Shown here: positions 30,765 through 38,564 of the stretch, piece after piece
Layout of the letters: every line of letters starts with the position of its first letter
How positions within the stretch are numbered: the first letter of the stretch is position 1
NCBI GenBank assembly: GCA_031428975.1
Contig: JANOYR010000256.1
Span: forward strand, 1 to 40,043
Reading direction: 5' to 3'
Length of the DNA: 40,043 bases
From: JAAFIP01 sp031428975
Lineage (GTDB): Bacteria > Pseudomonadota > Gammaproteobacteria > Burkholderiales > Burkholderiaceae_C
Made by a program: the position numbers and the translations under genes
The notes under the pieces: model-generated
Told to the model about the DNA's origin: nothing
What the model saw: only the letters and a program-made list of their open reading frames with translations
The model's database searches: none

Positions 30765-33065
30765 TTACAAACCAATCGGCATTATCCGTTCGGCTTTAAG
30801 CACGGATGGGGTGCGCTTGAGTTGTCGCAAGACGCTGTCAAAATGCGTTGCGTCACGCACACCAATGATAAAGCGCAAATCGGCAGCGTCTTGCCCAAGT
30901 TCTTCGCTCATGTCGACGTGCGATATATCGGCCTCAGCTGCCGCAAGTGCATTGGCTACGCGAGCCAAAATACCTTTGCCATTGGCAACGGTCACCACCA
31001 AACCGGTTTCAAATATGCGTGTGGGCTCGTCGGACCAATCCACTGTTATAAAACGCTCACTGTCACGCTGTCGCAGTTTCCCGCCAACTGCACAAGCTGC
31101 GCTGTGCACAACCAAACCCTCTCCTTTGCCTAAATAGCCCAAAATACCTTCGCCGGGTACGGGGCGGCAACAGCTGGCATATTGCACGGTTGCACTTTCT
31201 GAGCCATCTAAATGGATGCTACCTTGGGAAATATTGTCTTGTGCAGTAAAGCGCTCTCGGCTCATGAGTAATGGATCGGGCTTTTGGCCTGCTTCTGCCA
31301 ATAAAGGTACTAAGCGTTTTGCAACAATCGTGGCAATCCGCTTACCCAAACCGATGTCGACTAATAAGTCTGCCCGCGTTCGGTTTCCGGTAAAACGCAG
31401 CAGTTTTTCCCACAATGCATGGTTGGCTGCATCATCAGGCGCTATGCTGGCAATACCCTCGGCACGCAAGGCTTGCGACAGCAATTGGCTGCCTAGTTCT
31501 AGGGATTCATCGTGTTCGAGTGTTTTAAGGTGGTGGCGAATTTTGGAGCGGGCGCGCCCAGTGCGTACAAATCCTAGCCAAGCAGGGTTAGGGCTAGAAA
31601 TAGGCGCAGTCACCACCTCAATGACATCGCCATTTTTGATTTCGGTGCGCAACGCTACTTGTTCTCCGTTGACCTTGGCCGATACCGTTCGGTCGCCAAC
31701 ATTGGTGTGTACCGCATAGGCAAAGTCGATGATGGTTGCGCCACGCGGGAGCGCCATGATTTGGCCTTTAGGCGTAAACACATATACCGCATCTGGAAAA
31801 AGATCAACCTTGACATGGTCCCAAAATTCTGCCGCATCGCGTGTCTCATGTTGGATGTCCATGAGCGATTGCAACCACTTAGAGCCTACGCGCTCGGCCT
31901 GCTCGCTGCCTGGCTCATTGGCTTTATAGAGCCAATGTGCTGCTACTCCAGACTCCGCCACAATGTGCATGGAGTCTGTGCGCATCTGAAACTCGACATT
32001 CACTCCGGATGGGCCTGCCACGGTGGTGTGCAAAGACTGGTAACCGTTAACTTTTGAGATGGCAATATGGTCTTTGAATTTACCCGGTAGCGGTTTGTAC
32101 ATTTGGTGCACCACACCCAAAGCCGTGTAGCAGTCAATAATGCTGGGCACGATCAAACGAAAACCGTAAATGTCGGTCACGTTGGCAAAGCTCAGATGCT
32201 TGTCTGCCATCTTGCGGTAAATAGAGTGCAAGGTTTTTTCACGGCCTTCGATGCGAATCCCTAAACCCAATCGCCCAAACGATGCTTCTACATCACGCCT
32301 TACTTTTTGAATCAAATCCCGCCTGCGGCTACGCGCTTTGGCAACCGCTTTAGACAATATCTGGTAGCGCCAAGGTTGCAGGTAGCGAAATGCCAAATCT
32401 TGCAATTCTCGGTAAGTTTGATTCAAGCCCAAGCGGTGGGCGATTGGGGCATAAATGTCGAGTGTTTCGCTTGAAATACGTGCCCACTTCTCACGTGGCA
32501 TATCGGACAGCGTGCGCATGTTATGGCTGCGATCCGCCAGCTTGATCAAGATGACCCGAACATCCCGCGCCATAGCTAACAGCATTTTGCGAAAAGACTC
32601 GGCTTGGTTTTCTTCGCGGGTGGTGAACTCGAGTTTTTCCAATTTGGTCAGACCGTCGACCAAATCCGCTACCGATGAGCCGAAGCGCTCGATTAATTCT
32701 GGTTTGGTGACCCCGCAATCTTCCATGGCATCGTGCAGCAGCGCGGCCATCAAGGCCTGTGCGTCAAGTTTCCATTCGGCACATTGGGCCGCTACTGCAA
32801 TAGGGTGCGTGATGTAGGGCTCGCCATTTTTTCGCAATTGCCCCAAATGCGCTTCATCTGCAAAACGGTAGGCTTTGCGAATCGCGTCAATATCTTGCGG
32901 GTCGAGGTAGTCTAATTTTGCGGTTAGCGCAGCAAAGCTGGCCGCTGCGGCATGGCTATGCGACAGGCTGTCTGCAGGCTGTTTGGCGTGCGCAGCGCTA
33001 TGCCCCGTCGCGCCTTTGGCGGAATGGGGACGAACCAAGGTTTCGGGAGGAGTGCGTACGCTCAT
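30765..33065 (-). CDS. spoT: Bifunctional (p)ppGpp synthetase/hydrolase SpoT/Rel
   Basis: The enzyme makes and degrades the alarmone (p)ppGpp. The order is HD hydrolase (HPIAVAAQ, then LLHDAMEDCG with intact HDxxED), synthetase (KTLHSIYRKM, DIYGFRLIV, GYQSLHTTV), TGS domain (VYVFTPKGQIMALPRGATII) and C-terminal ACT domain. Length is 766 residues. The start at 33065 (MSVRTPPETL) was chosen because AAAGG precedes it; the open frame goes back to 33149. It is downstream of rpoZ, but a perfect intrinsic terminator stands between them, so spoT probably has its own promoter. Confidence 0.96.
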   Translation of the reverse strand: MSVRTPPETLVRPHSAKGATGHSAAHAKQPADSLSHSHAAAASFAALTAKLDYLDPQDIDAIRKAYRFADEAHLGQLRKNGEPYITHPIAVAAQCAEWKLDAQALMAALLHDAMEDCGVTKPELIERFGSSVADLVDGLTKLEKLEFTTREENQAESFRKMLLAMARDVRVILIKLADRSHNMRTLSDMPREKWARISSETLDIYAPIAHRLGLNQTYRELQDLAFRYLQPWRYQILSKAVAKARSRRRDLIQKVRRDVEASFGRLGLGIRIEGREKTLHSIYRKMADKHLSFANVTDIYGFRLIVPSIIDCYTALGVVHQMYKPLPGKFKDHIAISKVNGYQSLHTTVAGPSGVNVEFQMRTDSMHIVAESGVAAHWLYKANEPGSEQAERVGSKWLQSLMDIQHETRDAAEFWDHVKVDLFPDAVYVFTPKGQIMALPRGATIIDFAYAVHTNVGDRTVSAKVNGEQVALRTEIKNGDVIEVVTAPISSPNPAWLGFVRTGRARSKIRHHLKTLEHDESLELGSQLLSQALRAEGIASIAPDDAANHALWEKLLRFTGNRTRADLLVDIGLGKRIATIVAKRLVPLLAEAGQKPDPLLMSRERFTAQDNISQGSIHLDGSESATVQYASCCRPVPGEGILGYLGKGEGLVVHSAACAVGGKLRQRDSERFITVDWSDEPTRIFETGLVVTVANGKGILARVANALAAAEADISHVDMSEELGQDAADLRFIIGVRDATHFDSVLRQLKRTPSVLKAERIMPIGL

Positions 33066-33134
33066 GCCTTTGAATATATCCAAAAACCGAGCATTGGCGT
33101 TTAGATGGGTGAAACAACCACAAAAAGAATAAAA

Positions 33135-33158
33135 AAAAGCACCTTGCAAGGTGCTTTT
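33135..33158 (-). terminator. Intrinsic terminator after rpoZ
   Basis: Perfect palindrome with half-site AAAAGCACCTTG; on the minus strand it is followed by eight T, on the plus strand by four. It separates gmk-rpoZ from spoT. Confidence 0.88.
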
Positions 33159-33195
33159 AGTGATGCTGACGGAATACCCTTGCGTTTTGGGGCGC

Positions 33196-33399
33196 TTAAA
33201 TGGGCACTTTGTTGAGCATCTCGATGCCCACTTTGCCTAAAGCGATCTCGCGCAGGGCGGTTACGCCCGGTTTGTTTTTGCTGTCAATCCGCGCGGTGTG
33301 ACCCTGACTGAGCATCCGTGCGCGGTAAGAAGCCGCCAGCACGAGTTGGAAACGATTGGGAATTTTTTGTAAACAGTCTTCTACGGTGATGCGTGCCAT
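33196..33399 (-). CDS. rpoZ: RNA polymerase omega subunit
   Basis: The 67-residue protein shows the omega family signature MARITVEDCLQKIPNRFQLV followed by LAASYRARML and KPGVTALREIALGKVG. Omega assists assembly of RNA polymerase and in proteobacteria forms part of a ppGpp binding site, which fits its neighbour spoT. It is 48 nt downstream of gmk on the same strand. Confidence 0.97.
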   Translation of the reverse strand: MARITVEDCLQKIPNRFQLVLAASYRARMLSQGHTARIDSKNKPGVTALREIALGKVGIEMLNKVPI

Positions 33400-33447
33400 G
33401 GGTTGCCCTCTAAATGATGCAGTAAAGTTGGATGGAGGCTTGCCCCA

Positions 33448-34068
33448 TCACGGTAAATTCAGCGCTTGGAAAGTGTCGGCTCTGGCGCGGCGTTGTGCCA
33501 CGTATTTGAGCCGCTGAGATTGAACGATTGACTTAAGGTCGAAAATCGCTCGGTCAAATATCTCATTGATTATAACGAAATCAAAATCCTTGGCGTGTTT
33601 GACCTCAATTTCAGCATTTTTCATACGCAATTCGATCTTTTCAGGCGCGTCTTCACCGCGCCTTTCGATACGAGCCCTCAGTTCTACCAAGCTGGGTGGC
33701 AGTATAAAAATCAAAATGGCGTTGGCAAAGAGCTGTTTGATTTGAAATGCGCCTTGGTAATCTATTTCCAAAATCACATCGCCACCTTGGGCCATGCGGG
33801 TCTCAATCGCCGTGCGCGAAGTGCCCGAGCGGTGGCCATGCACATGCGCCCATTCATAAAAAGCACCTTGCGCGACCATGTTGTCAAAGACCGATTCGGT
33901 CACAAAGTGGTATTCACGCCCATCTTTTTCTTGTCCGCGTGGTGCACGCGTGGTGTGGGAAATGGAGGGCAAGACATGCGAGTCGAGCTCCATAAGCGCT
34001 TTGACCAAGCTGGACTTGCCAGCGCCGCTGGGAGCAGCTACTACAAATAGATTTCCAGGGTATTCCAT
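33448..34068 (-). CDS. gmk: Guanylate kinase
   Basis: Gmk converts GMP to GDP. It has a P-loop APSGAGKSSLVKAL (residues 12-25), the GMP-binding SHTTRAPRGQEKDGREYHF (about 37-55) and DVILEIDYQGA. Length is 206 residues. The 46-bp gap between yicC and gmk is mostly a copy of the dispersed repeat. Confidence 0.97.
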   Translation of the reverse strand: MEYPGNLFVVAAPSGAGKSSLVKALMELDSHVLPSISHTTRAPRGQEKDGREYHFVTESVFDNMVAQGAFYEWAHVHGHRSGTSRTAIETRMAQGGDVILEIDYQGAFQIKQLFANAILIFILPPSLVELRARIERRGEDAPEKIELRMKNAEIEVKHAKDFDFVIINEIFDRAIFDLKSIVQSQRLKYVAQRRARADTFQALNLP

Positions 34069-34070
34069 AG

Positions 34071-34112
34071 GATGTCACAGTTAAAACGTCATAGTATGCT
34101 ATTGAAATTATA
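34071..34112 (-). repeat. Dispersed repeat, copy 4 (yicC-gmk intergenic)
   Basis: The minus strand reads ATTTCAATAGCATACTATGA then CGTTTTAACTGTGACAT. AATAGC-TACTATGACG and GTGACAT match the hemW-upstream copy. It ends 2 nt before the gmk start codon, so it supplies the gmk leader. Confidence 0.65.
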
Positions 34113-34114
34113 GT

Positions 34115-35029
34115 CTACTCGATGTTTTGCACTTGTTCTCGCATTTGCTCAATTAGCACTTTCATGTCGACACTGATGCGGGTGAGCTCTATGGTGGTAG
34201 ATTTAGAGCCCAAAGTATTGGCCTCGCGGTGTAACTCTTGAATGAGAAAATCTAATCGCTTACCTAGCTCGCCGCCTTGGCTAAGAAGTCGTTCAATTTC
34301 GTCCAGATGCACGTCCAAGCGGTTAAGTTCTTCAGATACATCGATACGGATTGCAAAAGCGGTGGCTTCTGTCAAGGCCCGGTCTTGGGCGGCTTCTGGT
34401 GTGGCAACCCCTTCTGCGATTGCCATGGCATCGCGCCAGCGTTCTAAAAACTTTTTGCGCTGCTGCTCGACCAACTGGGGCACCAATGGAGCCGCCTGTT
34501 GGGCGAGGGTGCGCAGGGTGACCAGCCTGTCTAGTAGGGTTTGCGCCAAACGAGCACCTTCTCGGGCGCGCGACTCTTTGAGTGCGCTGAGGGCTTGGGT
34601 GCACAGCTGAGTGCAAGTGTGGGCATAGGCATCGGAGCGGTCAGCCCCGCTGCTCTCGTTAGCGGCTAGCCGCATCACGTCACCCACGGCCAGTTCGCGG
34701 GCGCTGGGGAATGCAGTGCGTATGGCATCTTGTGCTTGGGCGAGCTGGGTCATCCAAGCTGCGGTTGGAGTTTTGACAGAAGATGCCTCCGACTGGGCCA
34801 CAAAAGCGCGTAACTCGACCTTGCCGCGCTTGAGTCCAGCGCCTAAAAGTTCGCGCAGGGCGGGCTCGGTGTGGCGCAGTTCTTCGCCTAATTTAAAGCC
34901 AATATCCAGAAAACGGCTGTTCACACTGCGAATTTCTAAGCCCACGCGTGTACTTGCATTGGAGTCGGTTTGTATGACCGATTGCATGCTGGCATAGCCC
35001 GTCATGCTGTAAACTGGGGTTGTTTTCAT
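34115..35029 (-). CDS. yicC: YicC family endoribonuclease
   Basis: A 304-residue protein of the YicC/YloC family, shown in E. coli to be an endoribonuclease acting on certain RNAs. The N-terminal YSMTGYASMQ and SVNSRFLDIGFKLGEELRH and the C-terminal RLDFLIQELHREANTLGSKS, then ELTRISVDMKVLIEQMREQV, are the family blocks. It is upstream of gmk, the usual order. The divergent kinase gene starts only 26 nt away. Confidence 0.93.
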   Translation of the reverse strand: MKTTPVYSMTGYASMQSVIQTDSNASTRVGLEIRSVNSRFLDIGFKLGEELRHTEPALRELLGAGLKRGKVELRAFVAQSEASSVKTPTAAWMTQLAQAQDAIRTAFPSARELAVGDVMRLAANESSGADRSDAYAHTCTQLCTQALSALKESRAREGARLAQTLLDRLVTLRTLAQQAAPLVPQLVEQQRKKFLERWRDAMAIAEGVATPEAAQDRALTEATAFAIRIDVSEELNRLDVHLDEIERLLSQGGELGKRLDFLIQELHREANTLGSKSTTIELTRISVDMKVLIEQMREQVQNIE

Positions 35030-35055
35030 AAAAATTAGTCGTCAAAAATACATGT

Positions 35056-36060
35056 ATGTCAAAGGTTAAACCCGCTCCCCTCGCTCCGGACACCGTGATT
35101 GGTGGTTACCGCGTCGTGCGCCGGGTCTCATCTGGGGGCTTTGGTGTAGTGTATCTGGCCGTGGATAACGAAGGCCAACAAGTGGCCGTCAAAGAGTATT
35201 TGCCATCTTCTTTAGCCTCGCGCAATGCTGGTGAATTGTTGCCCCAAGTGCAACCCGACAAGTTGTCTTTGTACCGCCTAGGGCTTAAAAGTTTTTTCGA
35301 AGAAGGCCGCGCTTTGGCGCAAATTTCTCATGCATCTGTGGTGAGTGTGCTGAATTTTTTCCGCGAAAATGAAACCGTTTATATGGTGATGAATTACTTG
35401 GAAGGGGCTACCTTGCAAGACTTCATCATTACAGCGCGCGATTTAAAAAAGCAAAAAATCTTTCGTGAATCCACTATTCGAAGCCTGTTTGACGAAATTT
35501 TGCGTGGTTTGCGCATTGTGCATCAGCACAAAATGCTGCATTTAGACATTAAGCCGGCTAATATTTTCATCACCGATGAAAACAAAGCGGTGCTGATCGA
35601 TTTTGGTGCGGCACGCGAGGTGCTCTCCAAAGAGGGCAACTTTATCCGCCCCATGTACACGCCTGGTTTTGCAGCGCCTGAGATGTACAGGCGTGACTCG
35701 TCGATGGGGCCTTGGACTGATATCTACGCCATCGGCGCTTGTATTTACGCCACTATGCAGGGTTATCCGCCCAACGATGCCCCCCAGCGCTTAGAAAAAG
35801 ACCGCCTAGCGCTGGCTTTGTCGCGCCTGCGTGGTGTCTATTCTGACAATTTGATTGAGGTAGTAGAGTGGTGCATGTCGCTTGACCCGCTGTCGCGCCC
35901 TCAGTCGGTGTTTGCCTTACAAAAAGAGCTTAGCCGCGAAAATGAACGCCGTTACACCAAGTTGACCGTAGGCGAGAAAATGCGTTTGCAGTTTGACAAT
36001 ATGGTCACAGACACCAAAAAAACGGTGCTGAAAGCGACAGGTTTTGGGGGAAAAAAATAA
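35056..36060 (+). CDS. Serine/threonine protein kinase
   Basis: A 334-residue eukaryotic-like kinase. The glycine-rich loop is RVSSGGFGVVYLA (about residues 23-35), the ATP-binding lysine is in VAVKEYLP, the catalytic loop is HLDIKPANIFI (about 161-171) and the metal-binding motif is IDFGAARE. The activation segment has a usual PGFAAPEMY. No membrane helix is seen, so it is probably cytoplasmic. It is directly followed by a PP2C phosphatase with no gap, which implies a kinase/phosphatase pair acting on the same targets. The substrate is unknown. Confidence 0.92.
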   Translation: MSKVKPAPLAPDTVIGGYRVVRRVSSGGFGVVYLAVDNEGQQVAVKEYLPSSLASRNAGELLPQVQPDKLSLYRLGLKSFFEEGRALAQISHASVVSVLNFFRENETVYMVMNYLEGATLQDFIITARDLKKQKIFRESTIRSLFDEILRGLRIVHQHKMLHLDIKPANIFITDENKAVLIDFGAAREVLSKEGNFIRPMYTPGFAAPEMYRRDSSMGPWTDIYAIGACIYATMQGYPPNDAPQRLEKDRLALALSRLRGVYSDNLIEVVEWCMSLDPLSRPQSVFALQKELSRENERRYTKLTVGEKMRLQFDNMVTDTKKTVLKATGFGGKK

Positions 36061-36963
36061 ATGAAATTTTCTGTGTTTCAAGTTAGCCGTCGAGGGGGGC
36101 GTGCCAACAATGAAGACCGTATGGGCTATTGTTACACCCGCGAGTCAGGCTTGTTTGTACTGGCTGACGGTATGGGTGGCCACCCAGAGGGTGAGGTAGC
36201 GGCGCAGTTGGCTTTGCAAACGATCTCTGCCATGTACCAAAAAGCTGCCCGACCCGTGATTAAAGATGTGAATGCATTTTTGTCGACTGCACTCATGGCG
36301 GCGCACCACCAAATCATCCGCTATGCCAGTGAAAAGGGCATGCTGGATACCCCTCGCACCACTTTGGTGGCGGCGGTGGTACAGGGCAACAGTGCCTCGT
36401 GGGTACACTGCGGCGACTCGCGTCTGTACTTGGTGCGTGAGCATGGTCTGCAAACCCGAACCCGCGACCATTCGTATATGGAGCAACATGCCGCCGGAGT
36501 GATCAAGCTTGACCGCATGAACCGCAATATTTTGTTTACCTGCTTGGGTTCGCCCACCAAACCACTTTTTGATGTCACTGGACCCATCACACTGCAGCAA
36601 GGCGACAAGATCATGCTGTGCTCCGACGGCTTGTGGGGCACCGTATCCGACACCGAAATCACCAAGCAATTGGCCAGACAGCCCGTGGCCGATGCAGTGC
36701 CAGAGCTGGTCGAGCAGGCGCTGCGCAACGGCGGCGACCACTGCGACAATGTGACCGTGATTGCCTTCGAGTGGGAAACTCCAGACGCGTTCGAATCCAC
36801 CCGAGGCATCAGCACCGACAGCATCCACGACGGCGTATTTGCCTCCACCATTCAAGGAGAAGGCTTTGATGGTGTCATTGACGATTTAGACGATGCGGCC
36901 ATTGAGCGCTCAATTGCCGAGATCAATGAGGCCATTCGGCGCAGCGCGGCGCGTAAGTTGTAG
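36061..36963 (+). CDS. PP2C-family protein serine/threonine phosphatase
   Basis: A 300-residue metal-dependent phosphatase with RGGRANNEDRMGY, VLADGMGGHPEGEVAA, HCGDSRLYLV, and MLCSDGLWGT, supplying the metal-binding aspartates of the PP2C family. An acidic C-terminal extension (about residues 240-300) is not part of the core. The ATG follows directly on the kinase stop codon; its Shine-Dalgarno (GGGGG) lies in the last kinase codons. It presumably reverses the neighbouring kinase. Confidence 0.93.
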   Translation: MKFSVFQVSRRGGRANNEDRMGYCYTRESGLFVLADGMGGHPEGEVAAQLALQTISAMYQKAARPVIKDVNAFLSTALMAAHHQIIRYASEKGMLDTPRTTLVAAVVQGNSASWVHCGDSRLYLVREHGLQTRTRDHSYMEQHAAGVIKLDRMNRNILFTCLGSPTKPLFDVTGPITLQQGDKIMLCSDGLWGTVSDTEITKQLARQPVADAVPELVEQALRNGGDHCDNVTVIAFEWETPDAFESTRGISTDSIHDGVFASTIQGEGFDGVIDDLDDAAIERSIAEINEAIRRSAARKL

Positions 36964-37008
36964 TATTTCTGCATTTAACGCCATCCCCATCTACTCTATT
37001 ACCCAAGC

Positions 37009-37731
37009 ATGACTACTTTCCAACGCTCTAGCAACCGCCCAGCCAATGCGCTGCGTCCTGTCAAAATCACACGCGGCTACACCATGCATGCTGAAGGCTC
37101 GGTGCTGATTGAGTTTGGCAATACCAAGGTGCTGTGCACCGCCAGCGTGGAAGAGCGCGTGCCGCCACACCAAAAGGGCACGGGTGAGGGCTGGGTTACT
37201 GCCGAATACGGCATGCTGCCGCGCGCCACCCACACCCGCAGCAGCCGCGAGGCCGCCAAAGGCAAGCAAACCGGCCGCACCCAAGAAATCCAGCGCCTGA
37301 TTGGCCGCAGTTTGCGGGCGGTGTTTGACCTGAAAAAACTGGGTGAACGCACCATCAGCCTAGACTGCGACGTGATTCAAGCCGACGGCGGCACCCGCAC
37401 AGCCGCCATCACGGGCGCATTCGTGGCCGCGCGCGACGCGGTTAACCTGTTGATTTCACAAGGAAAATTGACCGAATCCCCGATTATTGGCCAAGTGGCA
37501 GCGATCTCGGTGGGCATTGTGCAAGGCACACCGCTCTTAGATTTGGAATACACCGAAGACTCGGCCTGCGACACCGACATGAATGTGGTGATGACCGGTG
37601 CGGGCAGCTTTGTAGAAGTGCAGGGAACCGCCGAGGGCGCAGCCTTTACCCGCAAAGAAATGGACGCGCTGCTGGCACTGGCAGAGGCGGGTATTGCCGA
37701 GCTGGTAACGCTGCAAAATCGCGCAACCTAA
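37009..37731 (+). CDS. rph: Ribonuclease PH
   Basis: RNase PH trims the 3' ends of tRNA precursors using phosphate. The 240-residue protein has RSSNRPANALRPVKITRGYT, the GWVTAEYGMLPRATHTRSSR block, RTQEIQRLIGRSLRAVFDL, and the active-site DCDVIQADGGTRTAAITGA. It is full length, in contrast to the frameshifted rph of E. coli K-12 strains. It precedes rdgB, as in many proteobacteria. Confidence 0.97.
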   Translation: MTTFQRSSNRPANALRPVKITRGYTMHAEGSVLIEFGNTKVLCTASVEERVPPHQKGTGEGWVTAEYGMLPRATHTRSSREAAKGKQTGRTQEIQRLIGRSLRAVFDLKKLGERTISLDCDVIQADGGTRTAAITGAFVAARDAVNLLISQGKLTESPIIGQVAAISVGIVQGTPLLDLEYTEDSACDTDMNVVMTGAGSFVEVQGTAEGAAFTRKEMDALLALAEAGIAELVTLQNRAT

Positions 37732-37830
37732 GAAAAATGAAAAATTTGGTATTCCCTTGGTATTCTTTTTGCGCCCTCTGCGTAACCTTAGCGTCCTCTG
37801 CGTCCGGCAGTTCAGTTTTTGAAGCAATAC

Positions 37831-37892
37831 TAATTCAATAGCAAACAATGACCATATGACGGTGACATTGGCCAAAAATAACTTAAAAATAG
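37831..37892 (+). repeat. Dispersed repeat, copy 5 (rdgB leader and first codons)
   Basis: It reads AATAGCAAACAATGACCATA then TGACGGTGACATTGGCCAAA and AATAACTTAAAA. It aligns over about 56 bp with copy 6 with five substitutions and one missing base in the AATAGC-to-CTTAAAA part. It includes the rdgB start codon. Confidence 0.85.
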
Positions 37893-38485
37893 TCTTAGCC
37901 AGCAACAACCAAGGCAAACTGGCCGAGCTGCACGCCCTGTTTGCCCCGCTGGGCTTGGAGCTGGTCGCCCAAAGTGCATTTGACATCCCCGAAGCTCCCG
38001 AACCCCACCGCACTTTTGTAGAAAATGCCTTGGCCAAAGCCCGCCACGCCAGCCGCCTGACGGGCCTGCCGGCGTTGGCTGACGATGCTGGCCTGTGCAT
38101 CGACGCTTTTGGCGGCCTTCCCGGGGTGGATACGGCCTTTTACTGCACCCAATTTGGGCTAGAGAAGTCTGACGACAACAACCGAATCGCTGTTTTGCAG
38201 CAAATGCAAGGCATTGCCAACCGCAAAGCAGCCCTAGTTAGCACCCTTGTGGCTCTGCGCAGTGCCGACGACCCCGAACCGCTGATAGCCGTGGGCCGCG
38301 CAGAAGGCGACATCACCCATGTTGCCATTGGCGAACACGGTTTTGGATTTGACCCAGTGCTGTTGATTCCCAGCCTAGGCAAAACCTTTGCCCAGCTAGA
38401 CCCCGCGCACAAAAATGCCATTAGCCACCGTGGCCAAGCAGCTGCGCAGATGGTGCATTTGATGGCGCAGCGGTGGTTGCGCTAA
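37856..38485 (+). CDS. rdgB: dITP/XTP pyrophosphatase RdgB (Ham1)
   Basis: RdgB hydrolyses non-canonical purine triphosphates (ITP, dITP, XTP) to keep them out of nucleic acids. Signature blocks are KIVLASNNQGKLAELHALF, FVENALAKARHASRLTGLPA, ADDAGLCIDAFGGLPGV and GEHGFGFDPVLLIP. Length is 209 residues. The first 10 residues (MTVTLAKNNL) precede the usual family start and are encoded by a dispersed repeat, so the native N-terminus may have been altered by the repeat. No clear Shine-Dalgarno is visible. The 124-bp gap from rph contains two CTCTGCGT boxes (within 37776-37803) but no gene. Confidence 0.95.
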   Translation: MTVTLAKNNLKIVLASNNQGKLAELHALFAPLGLELVAQSAFDIPEAPEPHRTFVENALAKARHASRLTGLPALADDAGLCIDAFGGLPGVDTAFYCTQFGLEKSDDNNRIAVLQQMQGIANRKAALVSTLVALRSADDPEPLIAVGRAEGDITHVAIGEHGFGFDPVLLIPSLGKTFAQLDPAHKNAISHRGQAAAQMVHLMAQRWLR

Positions 38486-38497
38486 TGGTAAAATGCT

Positions 38498-38556
38498 CTA
38501 TTTTTAATAGCGTACTATGACGATATGACGGTGACATTGGTCAAAAAAACTTAAAA
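38498..38556 (+). repeat. Dispersed repeat, copy 6 (rdgB-hemW intergenic)
   Basis: It reads TTTTTAATAGCGTACTATGA then CGATATGACGGTGACATTGG, TCAAAAAAACTTAAAA. It contains a 9-codon frame (ATG at 38525, MTVTLVKKT-stop) that mirrors the rdgB start. It occupies nearly the whole gap between rdgB and hemW. Confidence 0.85.
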
Positions 38557-38564
38557 TTCCGTCC

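Noticed and set aside
30737..30765. TTAATAGCTGTATTCGTCG between greB and spoT as a repeat copy
   Set aside because: The first block matches but the downstream core does not; too weak to count.
37537..38100. 187-codon minus-strand frame across rph-rdgB
   Set aside because: Antisense to two clear genes and spanning their intergenic region; no support as a gene.
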